From Henriciella sp. AS95 (GTDB lineage Bacteria; Pseudomonadota; Alphaproteobacteria; Caulobacterales; Hyphomonadaceae), in the NCBI RefSeq assembly GCF_038900055.1, contig NZ_JBBMQM010000001.1, forward strand, positions 62,001-126,000: a DNA stretch of 64,000 nucleotides. Direction: 5' to 3'. The notes under the pieces were generated by a model, which made no database searches, was not told the origin of the DNA, and saw only the letters and a list, made by a program, of their open reading frames with translations. Shown here in pieces: positions 24,307-34,147 of the stretch. Made by a program: the position numbers and the translations under genes. The first letter of the stretch is position 1; each line of letters opens with the position of its first letter.

Positions 24307-24717
24307 ATGGATCGTCTGGAAAAACTCTGCGCCGAAAAAGGCCTTCGAATGACCGAGCAGCGCCGCATCATTGCGCGCGTCCTGTCCCTGGCTGACGATC
24401 ACCCCGATGCCGAAGAACTGCACCGCCGCGCCAATGCGCTGGACAGCTCCATCTCGCTGGCCACGGTCTACCGCACCGTGAAGCTGTTCGAAGAAAGCGG
24501 CATCATTGAACGCCACGAATTTCGCGATGGGCGGGCCCGCTTCGAGGAAGTGCCGGATGAGCATCACGATCACCTCATCGATGTGAAATCCGGTGATGTG
24601 GTCGAGTTCCACTCCGAAGAGATCGAGAAGCTTCAGGTCGAGATTGCTGAACGGCTTGGCTACAAGCTGGTCGATCACCGGCTGGAGCTTTATGGCGTAC
24701 CGCTGAAGAAGGACTAG
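24307..24717 (+). CDS. fur: Fur-family metal-dependent repressor
   Basis: A 136-residue regulator with an N-terminal winged helix (LRMTEQRRIIARVLSLADDH, SISLATVYRTVKLFEESGII) and a metal-sensing domain (EVPDEHHDHLIDVKSGDVVE). The HHDHLID histidines are present. The CxxC pair of E. coli-type Fur is absent (DVKSGD), as usual in alphaproteobacterial Fur/Mur, so sensing of Fe2+ or Mn2+ does not rest on that structural zinc site. The ATG at 24307 begins the family homology (MDRLEKLCAEKGLRMT); a longer frame upstream runs through rimI in another phase and is not real. mntP elsewhere in this window is a plausible target. Confidence 0.93.
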   Translation: MDRLEKLCAEKGLRMTEQRRIIARVLSLADDHPDAEELHRRANALDSSISLATVYRTVKLFEESGIIERHEFRDGRARFEEVPDEHHDHLIDVKSGDVVEFHSEEIEKLQVEIAERLGYKLVDHRLELYGVPLKKD

Positions 24718-24794
24718 GCGATGCCTGCTGGCATAGAGCCGCCGTCAGCGCTTTTAAATACGCAAGTCCAACACCAGCGCCAACAGGTCTAGAC

Positions 24795-25808
24795 GTGGAT
24801 ACTTTTTTTGATCCCCGCCAGACCGCCCACGCGCCCCGCCAGGAACTGCAGAACGGCGCCTTCGTGCCTTATGCGGAGAAGCCTGAACGTCTGGATGCGA
24901 TCCTGTCTGTCCTGCCAACACCCCTTGCCCCGACCGATCATGGCGACGGCCCCCTGCGGGCGGTTCACACCAGCGCCTATCTGGACTTCCTTCAATCCAT
25001 CTCGGCACAGTGGAAGGCAGAGGGGCGTGACGGCGATGCGCTGCCTTATGTCTTTCCGGTGAATGCCCCCATGCACGAAGACTTTGACCGCGTCGAGGCG
25101 AGGCTCGGGCGGTTCTGCTACGATATGGGAACGCCGATCACGCCGCAGAGCTGGGAGAGCGCCTATTGGAGTGCGCAGACGGCATTGAGCGCGCTATCGC
25201 ACCTGTCGCGCGGAGACGATGAGCACGTTTTCGCGCTTTGCCGTCCGCCGGGTCACCATGCTGGGGCGTCCTATTGCGGTGGCTATTGCTTCCTGAACAA
25301 TGCCGCGATTTCTGCCCAAGCGGCTCTGAACGCCGGGGCGGACCGGGTCGCAATCCTTGATGTGGACTATCACCATGGCAACGGCACGCAGGATATTTTC
25401 TATGAGCGGGCGGACGTGCTTGTGGCGTCCCTCCACGCCGACCCCCGCACCGACTATCCATTCTACTGGGGCCGCGCCGATGAAACCGGCAAGGCAAGAG
25501 GGGCGGGAACGACCCTCAATCTGCCTCTGCCCCAGGGCACACGGATCGATGCATATATGGCGGCGCTCGAAACGGCTCTGTCGACGATCGAAGCGTTTCG
25601 CGCTGATACTCTCATCGTGAGCTTTGGCGCCGATACGTATGAAAACGACCCGATTTCGCACTTCAAGTTTCATATGGACGATTATTCCCGCCTCTCAGCG
25701 GCGATTTCGCGTCTGTCCATTCCGACGCTCATCGTCATGGAAGGGGGATATGCCGTCGATGCCATTGGCGGTATCGTTTCAGGGTTTCTCGATGGCTTTG
25801 CGTCATAG
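24795..25808 (+). CDS. histone deacetylase/acetylpolyamine amidohydrolase family protein
   Basis: A 337-residue zinc amidohydrolase of the arginase-deacetylase fold. Seen are RPPGHHAGASYCGGYCFLNN (catalytic His pair), VAILDVDYHHGNGTQDIFYE (zinc ligands Asp and His) and SFGADTYENDPIS (third ligand Asp). The block HADPRTDYPFYWGRADETG and the length match acetylpolyamine amidohydrolases, which deacetylate polyamines. Start is GTG at 24795, giving MDTFFDPRQTAHAPRQELQN. The spermidine-synthase-like gene at 46715 is unlinked. Confidence 0.88.
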   Translation: MDTFFDPRQTAHAPRQELQNGAFVPYAEKPERLDAILSVLPTPLAPTDHGDGPLRAVHTSAYLDFLQSISAQWKAEGRDGDALPYVFPVNAPMHEDFDRVEARLGRFCYDMGTPITPQSWESAYWSAQTALSALSHLSRGDDEHVFALCRPPGHHAGASYCGGYCFLNNAAISAQAALNAGADRVAILDVDYHHGNGTQDIFYERADVLVASLHADPRTDYPFYWGRADETGKARGAGTTLNLPLPQGTRIDAYMAALETALSTIEAFRADTLIVSFGADTYENDPISHFKFHMDDYSRLSAAISRLSIPTLIVMEGGYAVDAIGGIVSGFLDGFAS

Positions 25809-25876
25809 CCACGCCTGTCAGCGCACACTAACACCAAGGCTGGCCTGATCTTGTCTTTTCAGGCATAAGCCCGCGC

Positions 25877-27250
25877 ATGACTTCCGAGACTTCGCAAACC
25901 ACGCCGAAGCGTCTGTTCATCAAGACGTATGGCTGCCAGATGAATGTGTATGACAGCGAGCGCATGCGCGACGTGTTGCGCCCGCTTGGCTACCAACCGG
26001 TGGACACGGCTGAGAATGCCGATCTCGTTGTGCTGAACACCTGCCACATCCGTGAGAAGGCGACTGAGAAAGTCTATTCCGAGCTTGGCCAGATCAAGAA
26101 GATGAAAGTCGCCGCTGGCGGCAAGATGACGATTGCGGTGGCTGGCTGCGTCGCACAGGCGGAAGGCGCTGAGATCATGCGGCGCCAGCCGGCGGTCGAT
26201 CTGGTGCTGGGTCCGCAGGCCTATCACAAGCTGCCGGAGATGGTGGCGCGCGCCAGCCGGGCCGTGGGTGAGCGGCTGGAGACCGAATTCGAGACGCTGG
26301 AAAAGTTCGACGCGCTGCCGAAGACGCGTGAAGCCGAGGGCCCGACCGCGTTCCTGTCCGTGCAGGAGGGCTGTGACAAGTTCTGCACGTTCTGCGTGGT
26401 GCCTTATACGCGCGGCGCAGAGCTCTCGCGCCCGGTCGACGATATTGTTTTCGAGGCGCGCAATCTGGCGGCCCAGGGCGTGCGCGAAGTCACTCTGCTT
26501 GGGCAGAACGTCAATGCCTGGCACGGCGCCGCGCCAAAGCTCGAAGGCGGCAGCGAATGGGGCCTTGGCCAGCTCGCACGCCACATCGCGAAAATCGGCG
26601 GGATTGACCGCATCCGCTATTCGACCAGCCATCCGCGCGATATGGACGCCGACCTGATCGCGGCCCATGGCGACACGCCGGCCATGATGCCCTTCATGCA
26701 TCTGCCCGTGCAGTCCGGCTCGGACCGCATTCTCAAGGCCATGAACCGTGGCCATACGGCGGAGCATTATCTCGACATCATGCGCCAGCTGAAAGCGGCC
26801 CAGCCTGACATTGCGCTGGCAAGCGACTTCATCGTTGGTTTTCCGGGTGAGAGCGACCAGGATTTCGAGGACACGATGAGCCTCGTGCGCGAAGTGAACT
26901 ACGCCATGGCCTATTCTTTCAAATATTCGCCGCGCCCCGGTACGCCCGCCGCCGACATGTTCGGCCATGTGCCCGACGAAGTCGCAACAGAGCGGCTGCA
27001 TCGTTTGCAGGCGCTTCTGTGGGAACAACAGCGCGCCTTCAACGCTTCCAAAGTTGGGCAAACCATACCTGTGCTCGTAACCGGCAAAGGACGCCTTGAT
27101 GGACAGATGCATGGGCGCAGCCCGTGGCAGCAGGCTGTGCACTTCGATGCGCCTGCCTCAACCTATGGGCAGATCGTCGACGTGAAAGTCGTTGGCGCCA
27201 CCCTTAATGCGCTCGCCGGAGAGCTTGTCCATGCGGTGGAGGCCGCCTGA
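25877..27250 (+). CDS. miaB: MiaB, tRNA-2-methylthio-N6-isopentenyladenosine synthase
   Basis: A 457-residue radical-SAM methylthiotransferase. The N-terminal UPF0004 domain carries the auxiliary-cluster cysteines (Cys20 in [16 protein letters not shown], then in NTCHIREKA and AGCVAQ). The radical-SAM CxxxCxxC is CDKFCTFC (Cys166, 170, 173). A C-terminal TRAM domain binds tRNA ([20 protein letters not shown]). It adds the methylthio group to i6A37. First gene of the miaB-phoH-ybeY-corC-lnt run, with phoH beginning 1 nt after its stop. Confidence 0.95.
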   Translation: MTSETSQTTPKRLFIKTYGCQMNVYDSERMRDVLRPLGYQPVDTAENADLVVLNTCHIREKATEKVYSELGQIKKMKVAAGGKMTIAVAGCVAQAEGAEIMRRQPAVDLVLGPQAYHKLPEMVARASRAVGERLETEFETLEKFDALPKTREAEGPTAFLSVQEGCDKFCTFCVVPYTRGAELSRPVDDIVFEARNLAAQGVREVTLLGQNVNAWHGAAPKLEGGSEWGLGQLARHIAKIGGIDRIRYSTSHPRDMDADLIAAHGDTPAMMPFMHLPVQSGSDRILKAMNRGHTAEHYLDIMRQLKAAQPDIALASDFIVGFPGESDQDFEDTMSLVREVNYAMAYSFKYSPRPGTPAADMFGHVPDEVATERLHRLQALLWEQQRAFNASKVGQTIPVLVTGKGRLDGQMHGRSPWQQAVHFDAPASTYGQIVDVKVVGATLNALAGELVHAVEAA

Positions 27251-27251
27251 T

Positions 27252-28211
27252 TTGAAAGGCACCATCACCCGCCTCTACACGCCCAACAATCCCGATCAGT
27301 TGCCAGCTCTCTGCGGACCGCAGCATCGCAATCTGATGAAGCTGGAAATGGCGTTCATCGACGGAAAGCTGCAGGCCGAGAGCCAGGGCGGCAGCATCCG
27401 CCTGTCCGGCTCGACCGATGCCGTGGCGAATGCCGAAGCGACGCTGGCGGCTTTCGAGCGCGTGCTGAAATCTGATCCAGATGCTGGCGAAGACGCCTTT
27501 GAAGGCGCGATCGAACAGGCGCGCGCACCGGCGGAGTCGTATGGCTCCCTGTCCGGGCTGCGCGTTCCGGTCATGCCGCAAACCAATACGCAGGCGAAGT
27601 ATATCGACTATCTGACCCGGCCCGGTACGGATCTCGTTTTCGGGACAGGGCCAGCCGGCACGGGCAAGACTTTCCTGGCTGTTGCCGCCGGGGCTGCCGA
27701 GCTTCGCAAGAAGACCAAGGAACGCCTGATCATCACGCGCCCCGCCGTCGAAGCGGGTGAAAATCTCGGCTTCCTGCCGGGCGACCTTGAGGAAAAGGTC
27801 GAGCCTTATCTGCGGCCCATCTGGGACTCGCTGAATGAGGTTCTCGGCGCTGACCATGTCGAGCGGATGCGCGAGAAAAAGATCATCGAGGTCGCTCCGC
27901 TCGCCTTCATGCGCGGACGCACCCTGAAAAACGCTTTTGTCATCATGGATGAGGCGCAGAACGCCACGATCGGCCAGACCAAGATGGTGCTGACCCGGCT
28001 CGGCCGCGACAGCCGCATGGTGGTGACCGGCGATCCGGGACAGGTCGACCTGCCGCCGAAGACACCATCAGGCCTCGCGCACGCGCTGAGGATTCTCGAA
28101 GGCGTCGAAGGCGCTGCCTTTGTCGAATTTACGGCTGCTGATGTGCGCCGCCATGCACTCGTCTCGCGCATTATCCGCGCCTATGACAAGGACGGAGAAA
28201 CGCAAAAATGA
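27252..28211 (+). CDS. phoH: PhoH-family ATPase
   Basis: A 319-residue PhoH-like protein: an N-terminal KH-like region (about 1-100) and a P-loop ATPase with Walker [13 protein letters not shown] and Walker [12 protein letters not shown]. The ATPase is likely involved in RNA metabolism or ribosome maturation with YbeY. The TTG at 27252 is preferred, with GGTGGAGG 10 nt upstream inside miaB; an upstream TTG at 27192 would overlap miaB by 59 nt. It overlaps ybeY by 4 nt. Confidence 0.9.
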   Translation: MKGTITRLYTPNNPDQLPALCGPQHRNLMKLEMAFIDGKLQAESQGGSIRLSGSTDAVANAEATLAAFERVLKSDPDAGEDAFEGAIEQARAPAESYGSLSGLRVPVMPQTNTQAKYIDYLTRPGTDLVFGTGPAGTGKTFLAVAAGAAELRKKTKERLIITRPAVEAGENLGFLPGDLEEKVEPYLRPIWDSLNEVLGADHVERMREKKIIEVAPLAFMRGRTLKNAFVIMDEAQNATIGQTKMVLTRLGRDSRMVVTGDPGQVDLPPKTPSGLAHALRILEGVEGAAFVEFTAADVRRHALVSRIIRAYDKDGETQK

Positions 28212-28666
28212 GCATGACGCTCGATCTGCGCATCGAAGACGAGACCTGGACAACTGCCTGCCCCGATCATGAGAAAGCCTGCCTGGCTGCGCTCGAGGCA
28301 GGTTGCGCCATCACCGGCAAGGCCGGCGAAGTTGCGCTTCTGCTGACAGATGATGCAGAGATGCACCAGCTGAACAAGGACTGGCGCGGCAAGGACAAGC
28401 CGACCGACGTCCTGTCCTTCCCGGCCGATGAGATGGAAGCGCCGTTTCTGGGCGACATCGCCATAGGCTATGGCGTTTCGAGCTCGGACGCAGCTACTCG
28501 CAACATCTCGCTTTCCCACCACCTGACCCACCTCGTCATCCATGGGTATCTGCACCTTCTGGGGTATGATCACATGGAAGACACAGCGGCCGCCGAAATG
28601 GAGGCAATGGAAGTGCGCGCGCTTGCCAGCCTTGGCATCGCTGATCCATACTGCGCCCACTCCTGA
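28208..28666 (+). CDS. ybeY: YbeY endoribonuclease
   Basis: A 152-residue zinc-dependent RNase with the UPF0054 signature H-x3-H-x5-[16 protein letters not shown]. It functions in 16S rRNA 3' maturation and ribosome quality control in the cytoplasm. The ATG overlaps the phoH stop by 4 nt (ATGA), and a GAGAAA stretch lies upstream. Length is typical (about 150-165 aa). Confidence 0.94.
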   Translation: MSMTLDLRIEDETWTTACPDHEKACLAALEAGCAITGKAGEVALLLTDDAEMHQLNKDWRGKDKPTDVLSFPADEMEAPFLGDIAIGYGVSSSDAATRNISLSHHLTHLVIHGYLHLLGYDHMEDTAAAEMEAMEVRALASLGIADPYCAHS

Positions 28667-28677
28667 GTTTGAAGGTA

Positions 28678-29520
28678 ATGACCGACAGCACCGATCGAGA
28701 GACAAAGCGCCGCCCGCGATTATTTCCATTTGGCCGGCGGCGCGAATTGGCAGCAGAGCCTGCGCCCGCCACCGAAGAGCAGGCGCGCCATACGCCGCAA
28801 CAATTACGCCTGAGGCTGGCGGAGTTCGAGGAGGGCCGCGTCGCCGATGTGATGGTGCCGCGCGCGGAAATCGTCGGCGTCGAACTTGGCACCGACCTGC
28901 CGGGCCTGATCCAGCTTTATGCCGAAGAGTCCCATTCACGCCTGCCGGTCTATCGGGAATCGCTCGATGATCCGATCGGTCTCGTCCACATCAAGGATGT
29001 GGTGGGAGAGGTCGCGCGCGGCGGTGACGGCATGGATCGTCCGCTGGAGCGCCTGCGCCGCGATGTGTTGTTCGTTCCGGCGTCGATGAAGCTCGCTGAT
29101 CTTCTTGTGAAAATGCAGACAAGCCGGATTCACATGGCGCTCGTTGTGGACGAGTATGGGGGCACTGACGGCCTCGTCTGTCTGGAAGACCTGATGGAAG
29201 AAATCGTCGGTGACATTGAAGACGAACATGACGAAGAACCCGCCATGGTGATCCGCCGCGGACGCCATGCCTGGGAGGCAGATGCGCGTATGGAAATTTC
29301 CGATTTCGAGGAAAAGACGGGGCTCGACCTCGATATTCCCGATTCCGATGTCGACATCGACACGCTCGGCGGCGTGGCCTTCGCGCTGGCGGGCAAGGTC
29401 CCTCTGCGCGGGGAAGTGCTGCGTCACCCGACCGGTGCGGATATCGAAATTCTTGACGGCGACGCCCGGCGTATTGAGCGGCTCGTCGTACGGCGGCTTC
29501 CGCAAGAGGCGTCGGCTTGA
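28678..29520 (+). CDS. corC: CorC/HlyC-type CBS-domain protein
   Basis: About 280 residues. Two CBS domains (VADVMVPRAEIVGVE at about residue 55, LADLLVKMQTSRIHMALVVD at about 140) are followed by DEYGGTDGLVCLEDLMEEIV and a CorC_HlyC transporter-associated domain (DGDARRIERLVVRR at the end). It has no membrane segments, as in CorC/YbeX. It lies in the conserved phoH-ybeY-corC-lnt order; YbeX is linked to Mg/Co efflux and ribosome metabolism. A TTG at 28669 three codons earlier is an alternative start. Confidence 0.88.
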   Translation: MTDSTDRETKRRPRLFPFGRRRELAAEPAPATEEQARHTPQQLRLRLAEFEEGRVADVMVPRAEIVGVELGTDLPGLIQLYAEESHSRLPVYRESLDDPIGLVHIKDVVGEVARGGDGMDRPLERLRRDVLFVPASMKLADLLVKMQTSRIHMALVVDEYGGTDGLVCLEDLMEEIVGDIEDEHDEEPAMVIRRGRHAWEADARMEISDFEEKTGLDLDIPDSDVDIDTLGGVAFALAGKVPLRGEVLRHPTGADIEILDGDARRIERLVVRRLPQEASA

Positions 29521-31175
29521 GCGAGCCAATCCGCAGCCACGGCTTCACAGCACTTGGTCCGCTGCATGAAGCGCTCGCCAAATTGCGAGGCTGGGCGGCG
29601 CTCGGCTTTTCAGCGCTGCTAGGGGCATTTGCGGCTCTGGCCTTTGCGCCATTCCACCTGACGCCAGCCCTGATCATTTCGGTGACGGGTCTTATCTGGA
29701 TGATGGACGGGGCTCGCGGTCAAACGCGCTGGGGCCGTGCTTTATTCATGCGCGGCTGGGCGTTCGGCTATGGGTTCTTTCTCATCGGCATGTACTGGAC
29801 GGCCTCGCCCTTCCTGATCGAGCCGGAAAAGCACGCCGTTTTCATATGGATGCCATTGATCGCGCTTCCGGGCGGAATGGCCCTGATCTGGGGGGCTGCC
29901 ACAGCGCTTGCCGGCACATTCTGGTCCGCTTCGCCGTCGCGGGTTTTCATCTTTTCTGTCTTCATGGCGCTGGCCGAACTGGTGCGCGGCCATCTCTTCG
30001 GCGGCTTCCCATGGAATTTGTTCGGAACGACCTGGTCGCCGGGCGGAGCCCTGTCGCAGGCCGCAGCCCTTGGCGGGGTCTACTGGCTGACGCTCATTAC
30101 GCTGTTCATCTGCGCCGCGCCTGCCGCCCTGGTCGATACGCGCGACGCCCGCGGCGTAATAGGCCGGGCCTTTCCCGTTGTGGCCGCGGTGATCCTTGTC
30201 GGGTTCGGCTGGGCCTGGGGCGCCCAGAGGCTGGCGACGCCGCCCGTCATGTCCGAAAATACGGTCGTGCTGATGGATGCCGGCATCCCCCAGGCGGACA
30301 AGTATATGGGCAATGGCGAAAAGGTGCTGGCGCGCTATGGCGAATTCCTGCGCGACATCGAGAGCGACCCGAACGACATCATCATCTGGCCGGAAGGGGC
30401 TTTGCCGTTTGACCTTCTGGCGAATACCTACGCGCTTGACGTGATATCGGCCTATCTCGGCAACCGGACGCTGATTGTCGGAACGACGCGTCGCAGCCTC
30501 GATGGTGCCGAGGGCGTCTACAATAACAGCATCGCCGTCCTTCAGACCGAAGCCGGTCGGGCCGAGCTGATCAGGCTCTACGACAAGCATCGTCTGGTGC
30601 CCTTCGGCGAGCTTCCGGCGGCCGAAATCATCCCGTTCGGCCACTCCCTTTCAGGCCTTCTGCCCGGCGCCATGCAGCAAATGGCCAAGAACGGCTTTGA
30701 ACCGGGAAGTGAGCCGACCGTTCTGTTTCCGCGTGACCTGCCACCCTTTATCTCGTTGATCTGCTATGAGGCCCTCTTCCCCGAAATCACCCGCAAGGCG
30801 GGACCGCAGCGCGATCAGGCAAGATGGATCGTCGTGGTGTCGAATGATGCCTGGTTCGGGTCCGGCATGGGCCCTGCCCAGCACTATGCCCAGAACCGGT
30901 ATCGCTCGATCGAGACGGGCTTGCCCATGGCGCGCGTTGCGAGCCGCGGTGCAACAGCCGTGGTCGATGCGTTTGGGCGCGAAACTGCCAGGGGCCAGCG
31001 CGTGTCCGGGGACCCTGATGGCTGGGTCTCTTCGGTCGTGCGAACCCCGCTGCCTGCGCCGGTCATCAATGCCGATGGCATAGCCACCACGCCTTACCAG
31101 CGTTTCGGCCCTGCCCTGTTCTGGCTGACCCTCGTTCTGTTCAGCGTTCTGGCTTTCACGAGCTGGCGTCGATAG
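29517..31175 (+). CDS. lnt: Lnt, apolipoprotein N-acyltransferase
   Basis: A 552-residue inner-membrane enzyme that adds the third acyl chain to lipoproteins. Six or more N-terminal helices (residues 25-240) are followed by a nitrilase-like domain with the catalytic triad Glu293 (IIWPEGALPFD), Lys357 (LYDKHRLVPFGE) and Cys416 (SLICYEALFPE). A C-terminal helix ends the protein (FGPALFWLTLVLFSVLAFTS). The start codon TTG overlaps the corC stop. Lnt would mature the three lipoproteins of the S8-M23 operon in this window. Confidence 0.95.
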   Translation: MSEPIRSHGFTALGPLHEALAKLRGWAALGFSALLGAFAALAFAPFHLTPALIISVTGLIWMMDGARGQTRWGRALFMRGWAFGYGFFLIGMYWTASPFLIEPEKHAVFIWMPLIALPGGMALIWGAATALAGTFWSASPSRVFIFSVFMALAELVRGHLFGGFPWNLFGTTWSPGGALSQAAALGGVYWLTLITLFICAAPAALVDTRDARGVIGRAFPVVAAVILVGFGWAWGAQRLATPPVMSENTVVLMDAGIPQADKYMGNGEKVLARYGEFLRDIESDPNDIIIWPEGALPFDLLANTYALDVISAYLGNRTLIVGTTRRSLDGAEGVYNNSIAVLQTEAGRAELIRLYDKHRLVPFGELPAAEIIPFGHSLSGLLPGAMQQMAKNGFEPGSEPTVLFPRDLPPFISLICYEALFPEITRKAGPQRDQARWIVVVSNDAWFGSGMGPAQHYAQNRYRSIETGLPMARVASRGATAVVDAFGRETARGQRVSGDPDGWVSSVVRTPLPAPVINADGIATTPYQRFGPALFWLTLVLFSVLAFTSWRR

Positions 31176-31208
31176 GGTCCCAGGAACGCAGCAATTTCCG
31201 GACTCTTC

Positions 31209-31628
31209 ATGTCAGACAGCAAGCTTCCAAGTCGCATTGACCGCCTTATCGGACAACGCCTTCGTTGGCGACGCAAGGAATTGAAACTGACTCAGGAGCA
31301 GCTCGGCGAGACGCTGGGCCTGACCTTTCAACAGGTCCAGAAATACGAAAAGGGCGTGAACCGCATTTCGGCGGGCCGCCTGTATGAGATTTCCAGCGTT
31401 CTCGAAATTCCGGTTCTGTATTTCTACGAAGGGGCCGAGGAGTATCTGAGCCTGCCGGCGACGGGCCTGGCTGAAGAGTCCGAAGCAGCGCCTTTGCCGG
31501 AGATGGATCAGGAAGCGATGGAACTGGTCGCGGCCTTCCAGAAGATTGAAGACGAGACGCTACGCAAGTCGCTGCTGGCCACGGTCAAGGCCGCCGGCGC
31601 GGCAAGCCGGGCCAGCGAGAACAACTAG
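31209..31628 (+). CDS. XRE-family helix-turn-helix regulator
   Basis: A 139-residue protein with an N-terminal Cro/C1-type HTH (RLRWRRKELKLTQEQLGETL, TFQQVQKYEKGVNRISAGRL) and a short C-terminal part (YFYEGAEEYLSLPATGLAEE). It is a conserved neighbour of lnt in alphaproteobacteria, where it usually precedes metK. Targets unknown. Its stop overlaps the end of the convergent membrane-protein gene by 4 nt. Confidence 0.9.
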   Translation: MSDSKLPSRIDRLIGQRLRWRRKELKLTQEQLGETLGLTFQQVQKYEKGVNRISAGRLYEISSVLEIPVLYFYEGAEEYLSLPATGLAEESEAAPLPEMDQEAMELVAAFQKIEDETLRKSLLATVKAAGAASRASENN

Positions 31629-33283
31629 CGCGTCAGCGGACAGAGGATCCAGTGTGTCGACCCGCTGTCGAAAGCGGTCTGCATCGGCTGGCACGCCTCA
31701 AAGTCTGATTTGAGGTGATAGTCGCCCGCGAGACGCTCCAGCGCTTCAGGGCCCGATTCCTGCCCCCTAAACATGACAGCGAAGATCGCCCGCTCAGAAG
31801 CGTCAATCTCGGCCTGGATGAGCGGACGGTAATTGGCGAGCGCCGGCTTGCTCCAAGGGCGGGCGTCGCCATGGGTCAGCATATGCGCATCCTTGAAGGC
31901 CGGGGCTGTGAAGCCGGTAGGGTAATAGGACGAGAGGATGATGATCGCGTCGCTCACATCAACGCCTTCCGGGAGCTTCGTCCAGACATATGGCTCGCTC
32001 ATGCTCTGCCATGGCACGCGGCGCAGGCGCTCGAAGCTGGTCGAGAGCAGGAGAGCCCCCATCAGCACCAACAAGGCGAGGCGAGGGCGCTCTTCATTCA
32101 GCGTCTTGGGCCAGACCAGCCACAACGCGCCCATCATCAGAACCGGTCCGATAATGTAGAGCCCCATCGCATAGCGCTGGATCGAGAACATCAACGTCCA
32201 TACGGTGAATGTAACGAGGAAACCGGCGGCAAGCGCGCACAGGACGCGGTGGCGGGCGTCTGCCCTGCCCTGCCACAAGGCGCGGACCGAGAGGCCCAGG
32301 ATAGCGAAGGCGGCGAGGTATCCGGCGAGCAGGCGGAAATCGCGGGTTGCCTGTTCATTGATCGGGCTGGCATCGAAGCTGAAGAAGATCGGGCGCACAA
32401 CGCCTTCCCAGAAGGAGGCCGGCAGAAATTTCTCATCGCGGAAGGCGGTGTCAGGGCCGTAGGGCGAGCCGAACAGGCTGTTGAGGTTCGGGAAAATGGG
32501 ATTACCGAAGCGCTCATACATTTCCCAGGCCCACCAGCCGCCTGTAACGATCGCGCCGGCCAGGCCGACCCCAGCGCAGACCGCTACGCCCTTCAGGCGG
32601 GACGCATGGTCTGGCGTGACGATGAGCACCGCCGCTGCAAAGCCGGCGACATAGACCGCATTGGTGAGCTTCAGGCCGAACATCAGACCGACAATGGCCG
32701 ACGCCATGGCGAGCGATTTGAGGCTCGGCGATGGTCTGTCCACCGGCATCAGCAGGACGAAAGCGAGGATAAACCCAAGCGCGCCCCAATGGTCGTTGAG
32801 CACGCTGGAGAGCATCAGCATCATGGGTTGGCTGGCGAAGGAGACAAAGGCGATCACCATGAGCATGGCCGGCGACACATCGGCCTTCATGCGCCATGCG
32901 AGGCGCGCCAGCAGTGCGTAGAGCGCCGGCAGGATGGAGGCCTGCACAAGCCCCAGAAGCCCGATGGCAAGCGGGCCGGGCAGATGGCTGATGAACAACC
33001 AGACAATGGCGCTATGGATGGGATTGAGGAAGGAATGCATCTCGGACGGAGCGAGATCCTGGTCGAGACGGCCCTGCCAGAAGGACCAGCCATTCTGCAG
33101 GTGGTAGTGGGCAGCATCGAAGTGAGCATCGCGAGGCGCAATCGCCGAGAACACAAAAAACACAGCCATCCAGGCCGCCCAGACTTTCCAATCGACGCAG
33201 TATCTTTCAAAACCTGCCGCTTGAGCCTGCCCAGTTCTGCCGAAAGACGGTTTTTCAGCTAATGCAAAATCCCCAACACTCAC
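31625..33283 (-). CDS. polytopic membrane protein, GT-C-like glycosyltransferase fold
   Basis: A 552-residue protein with about 10-12 hydrophobic helices and a C-terminal extracytoplasmic domain of about 130 residues. The N-terminal loop DAHFDAAHYHLQNGWSFWQG carries acidic residues after helix 1, where GT-C glycosyltransferases place their catalytic Asp. It is not one of the named GT-C families I know. The GTG start lies 22 nt inside the divergent trmB gene and its end overlaps the XRE gene by 4 nt, so it is packed into a slot that in related genomes usually holds metK. Donor and acceptor are unknown. Confidence 0.7.
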   Translation of the reverse strand: MSVGDFALAEKPSFGRTGQAQAAGFERYCVDWKVWAAWMAVFFVFSAIAPRDAHFDAAHYHLQNGWSFWQGRLDQDLAPSEMHSFLNPIHSAIVWLFISHLPGPLAIGLLGLVQASILPALYALLARLAWRMKADVSPAMLMVIAFVSFASQPMMLMLSSVLNDHWGALGFILAFVLLMPVDRPSPSLKSLAMASAIVGLMFGLKLTNAVYVAGFAAAVLIVTPDHASRLKGVAVCAGVGLAGAIVTGGWWAWEMYERFGNPIFPNLNSLFGSPYGPDTAFRDEKFLPASFWEGVVRPIFFSFDASPINEQATRDFRLLAGYLAAFAILGLSVRALWQGRADARHRVLCALAAGFLVTFTVWTLMFSIQRYAMGLYIIGPVLMMGALWLVWPKTLNEERPRLALLVLMGALLLSTSFERLRRVPWQSMSEPYVWTKLPEGVDVSDAIIILSSYYPTGFTAPAFKDAHMLTHGDARPWSKPALANYRPLIQAEIDASERAIFAVMFRGQESGPEALERLAGDYHLKSDFEACQPMQTAFDSGSTHWILCPLTR

Positions 33284-33954
33284 CCATTCGCTCCTTCGGT
33301 CGCACGGGCGGTCGGCCCTTGTCAGCCAGACAGCAGAGTTTGGTTGATAATCTATTGCCCCGCCTGCGGGTCCCGGCCGACAAGGAGGCGCTGAAGACCC
33401 CGCTGCAGCTGTTCGAAACGGCGCCTCAGACGCTCTGGCTGGAGATCGGATTTGGCGGCGGTGAACATGTAAGCGCTCAGGCCGAAGCCAATCCGGACAC
33501 TGGCATCCTGGCGAGCGAGGTGTTCGTGGAGGGCGTTGCGAAATGCCTGTCCGATATTGAGGAGAAGAAACTCACCAATGTGCGGCTCTGGGATGAGGAT
33601 GTTCGCGAACTCGTCGCGATGTTGCCAGATGCCTGCCTCGACCGGGTGTTCATTCTCTTCCCTGATCCCTGGCCGAAGAAGAAGCATCACAAGCGGCGCA
33701 TCATCCAGCCCGACTTTCTGGACGCACTGGCACGGGTCCTGAAGCCGGGGGCGGCGTTACGCTTTGCGACGGATGTTCGCTCTTACGCTGATGAGGCCCT
33801 GCACCGCTTCCTGCAGCATCCGGCGTTCATCTGGCAGGCGGATCGGGCCGATGACTGGCGCGTCCCGCCAGCCGATCATTTCACCACGCGATACGAGGTA
33901 AAGAAGCTCGGCGACATCGATCCGGTGTTTTTTGAATTTAACAGAGATGGTTAG
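33262..33954 (+). CDS. trmB: TrmB, tRNA (guanine46-N7)-methyltransferase
   Basis: A 230-residue class I SAM methyltransferase: IRSFGRTGGRPLSARQQSLV at the N-terminus, SAM motif LEIGFGGGEH, and ILFPDPWPKKKHHKRRIIQ, the TrmB signature for tRNA binding and catalysis (Asp in PDPW). A typical C-terminus ends TRYEVKKLGDIDPVFFEF. It makes m7G46. The ATG at 33262 matches the family N-terminus although it overlaps the divergent upstream start. Confidence 0.94.
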   Translation: MQNPQHSPIRSFGRTGGRPLSARQQSLVDNLLPRLRVPADKEALKTPLQLFETAPQTLWLEIGFGGGEHVSAQAEANPDTGILASEVFVEGVAKCLSDIEEKKLTNVRLWDEDVRELVAMLPDACLDRVFILFPDPWPKKKHHKRRIIQPDFLDALARVLKPGAALRFATDVRSYADEALHRFLQHPAFIWQADRADDWRVPPADHFTTRYEVKKLGDIDPVFFEFNRDG

Positions 33955-34147
33955 CGCGAGCTATGAAACTCCATTTGAAGACCGATGCGTTTTCAGGCAT
34001 AATAGGTCTATCGAATATACGGTCGGTCTGATTTTCAAGGCCCCGTCTGACCGACGGTATTGACTTCAACTCCCCGTTACTTCGAGACCCTTCGCGACCG
34101 TCCACAAGGTGTGGGCCCGGCGCGGGGAGAAGACTGGAGTAGCCACT

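Noticed and set aside
25859-27142. 427-codon frame antisense to miaB
   Set aside because: Low-complexity His/Arg/Gln-rich translation, no family, and full overlap with miaB.
31715-33262. 515-codon open frame on the plus strand
   Set aside because: It lies antisense to the GT-C-like membrane protein, is Gln/Arg/His/Glu-rich without a fold pattern, and is a shadow of a GC-rich membrane gene.
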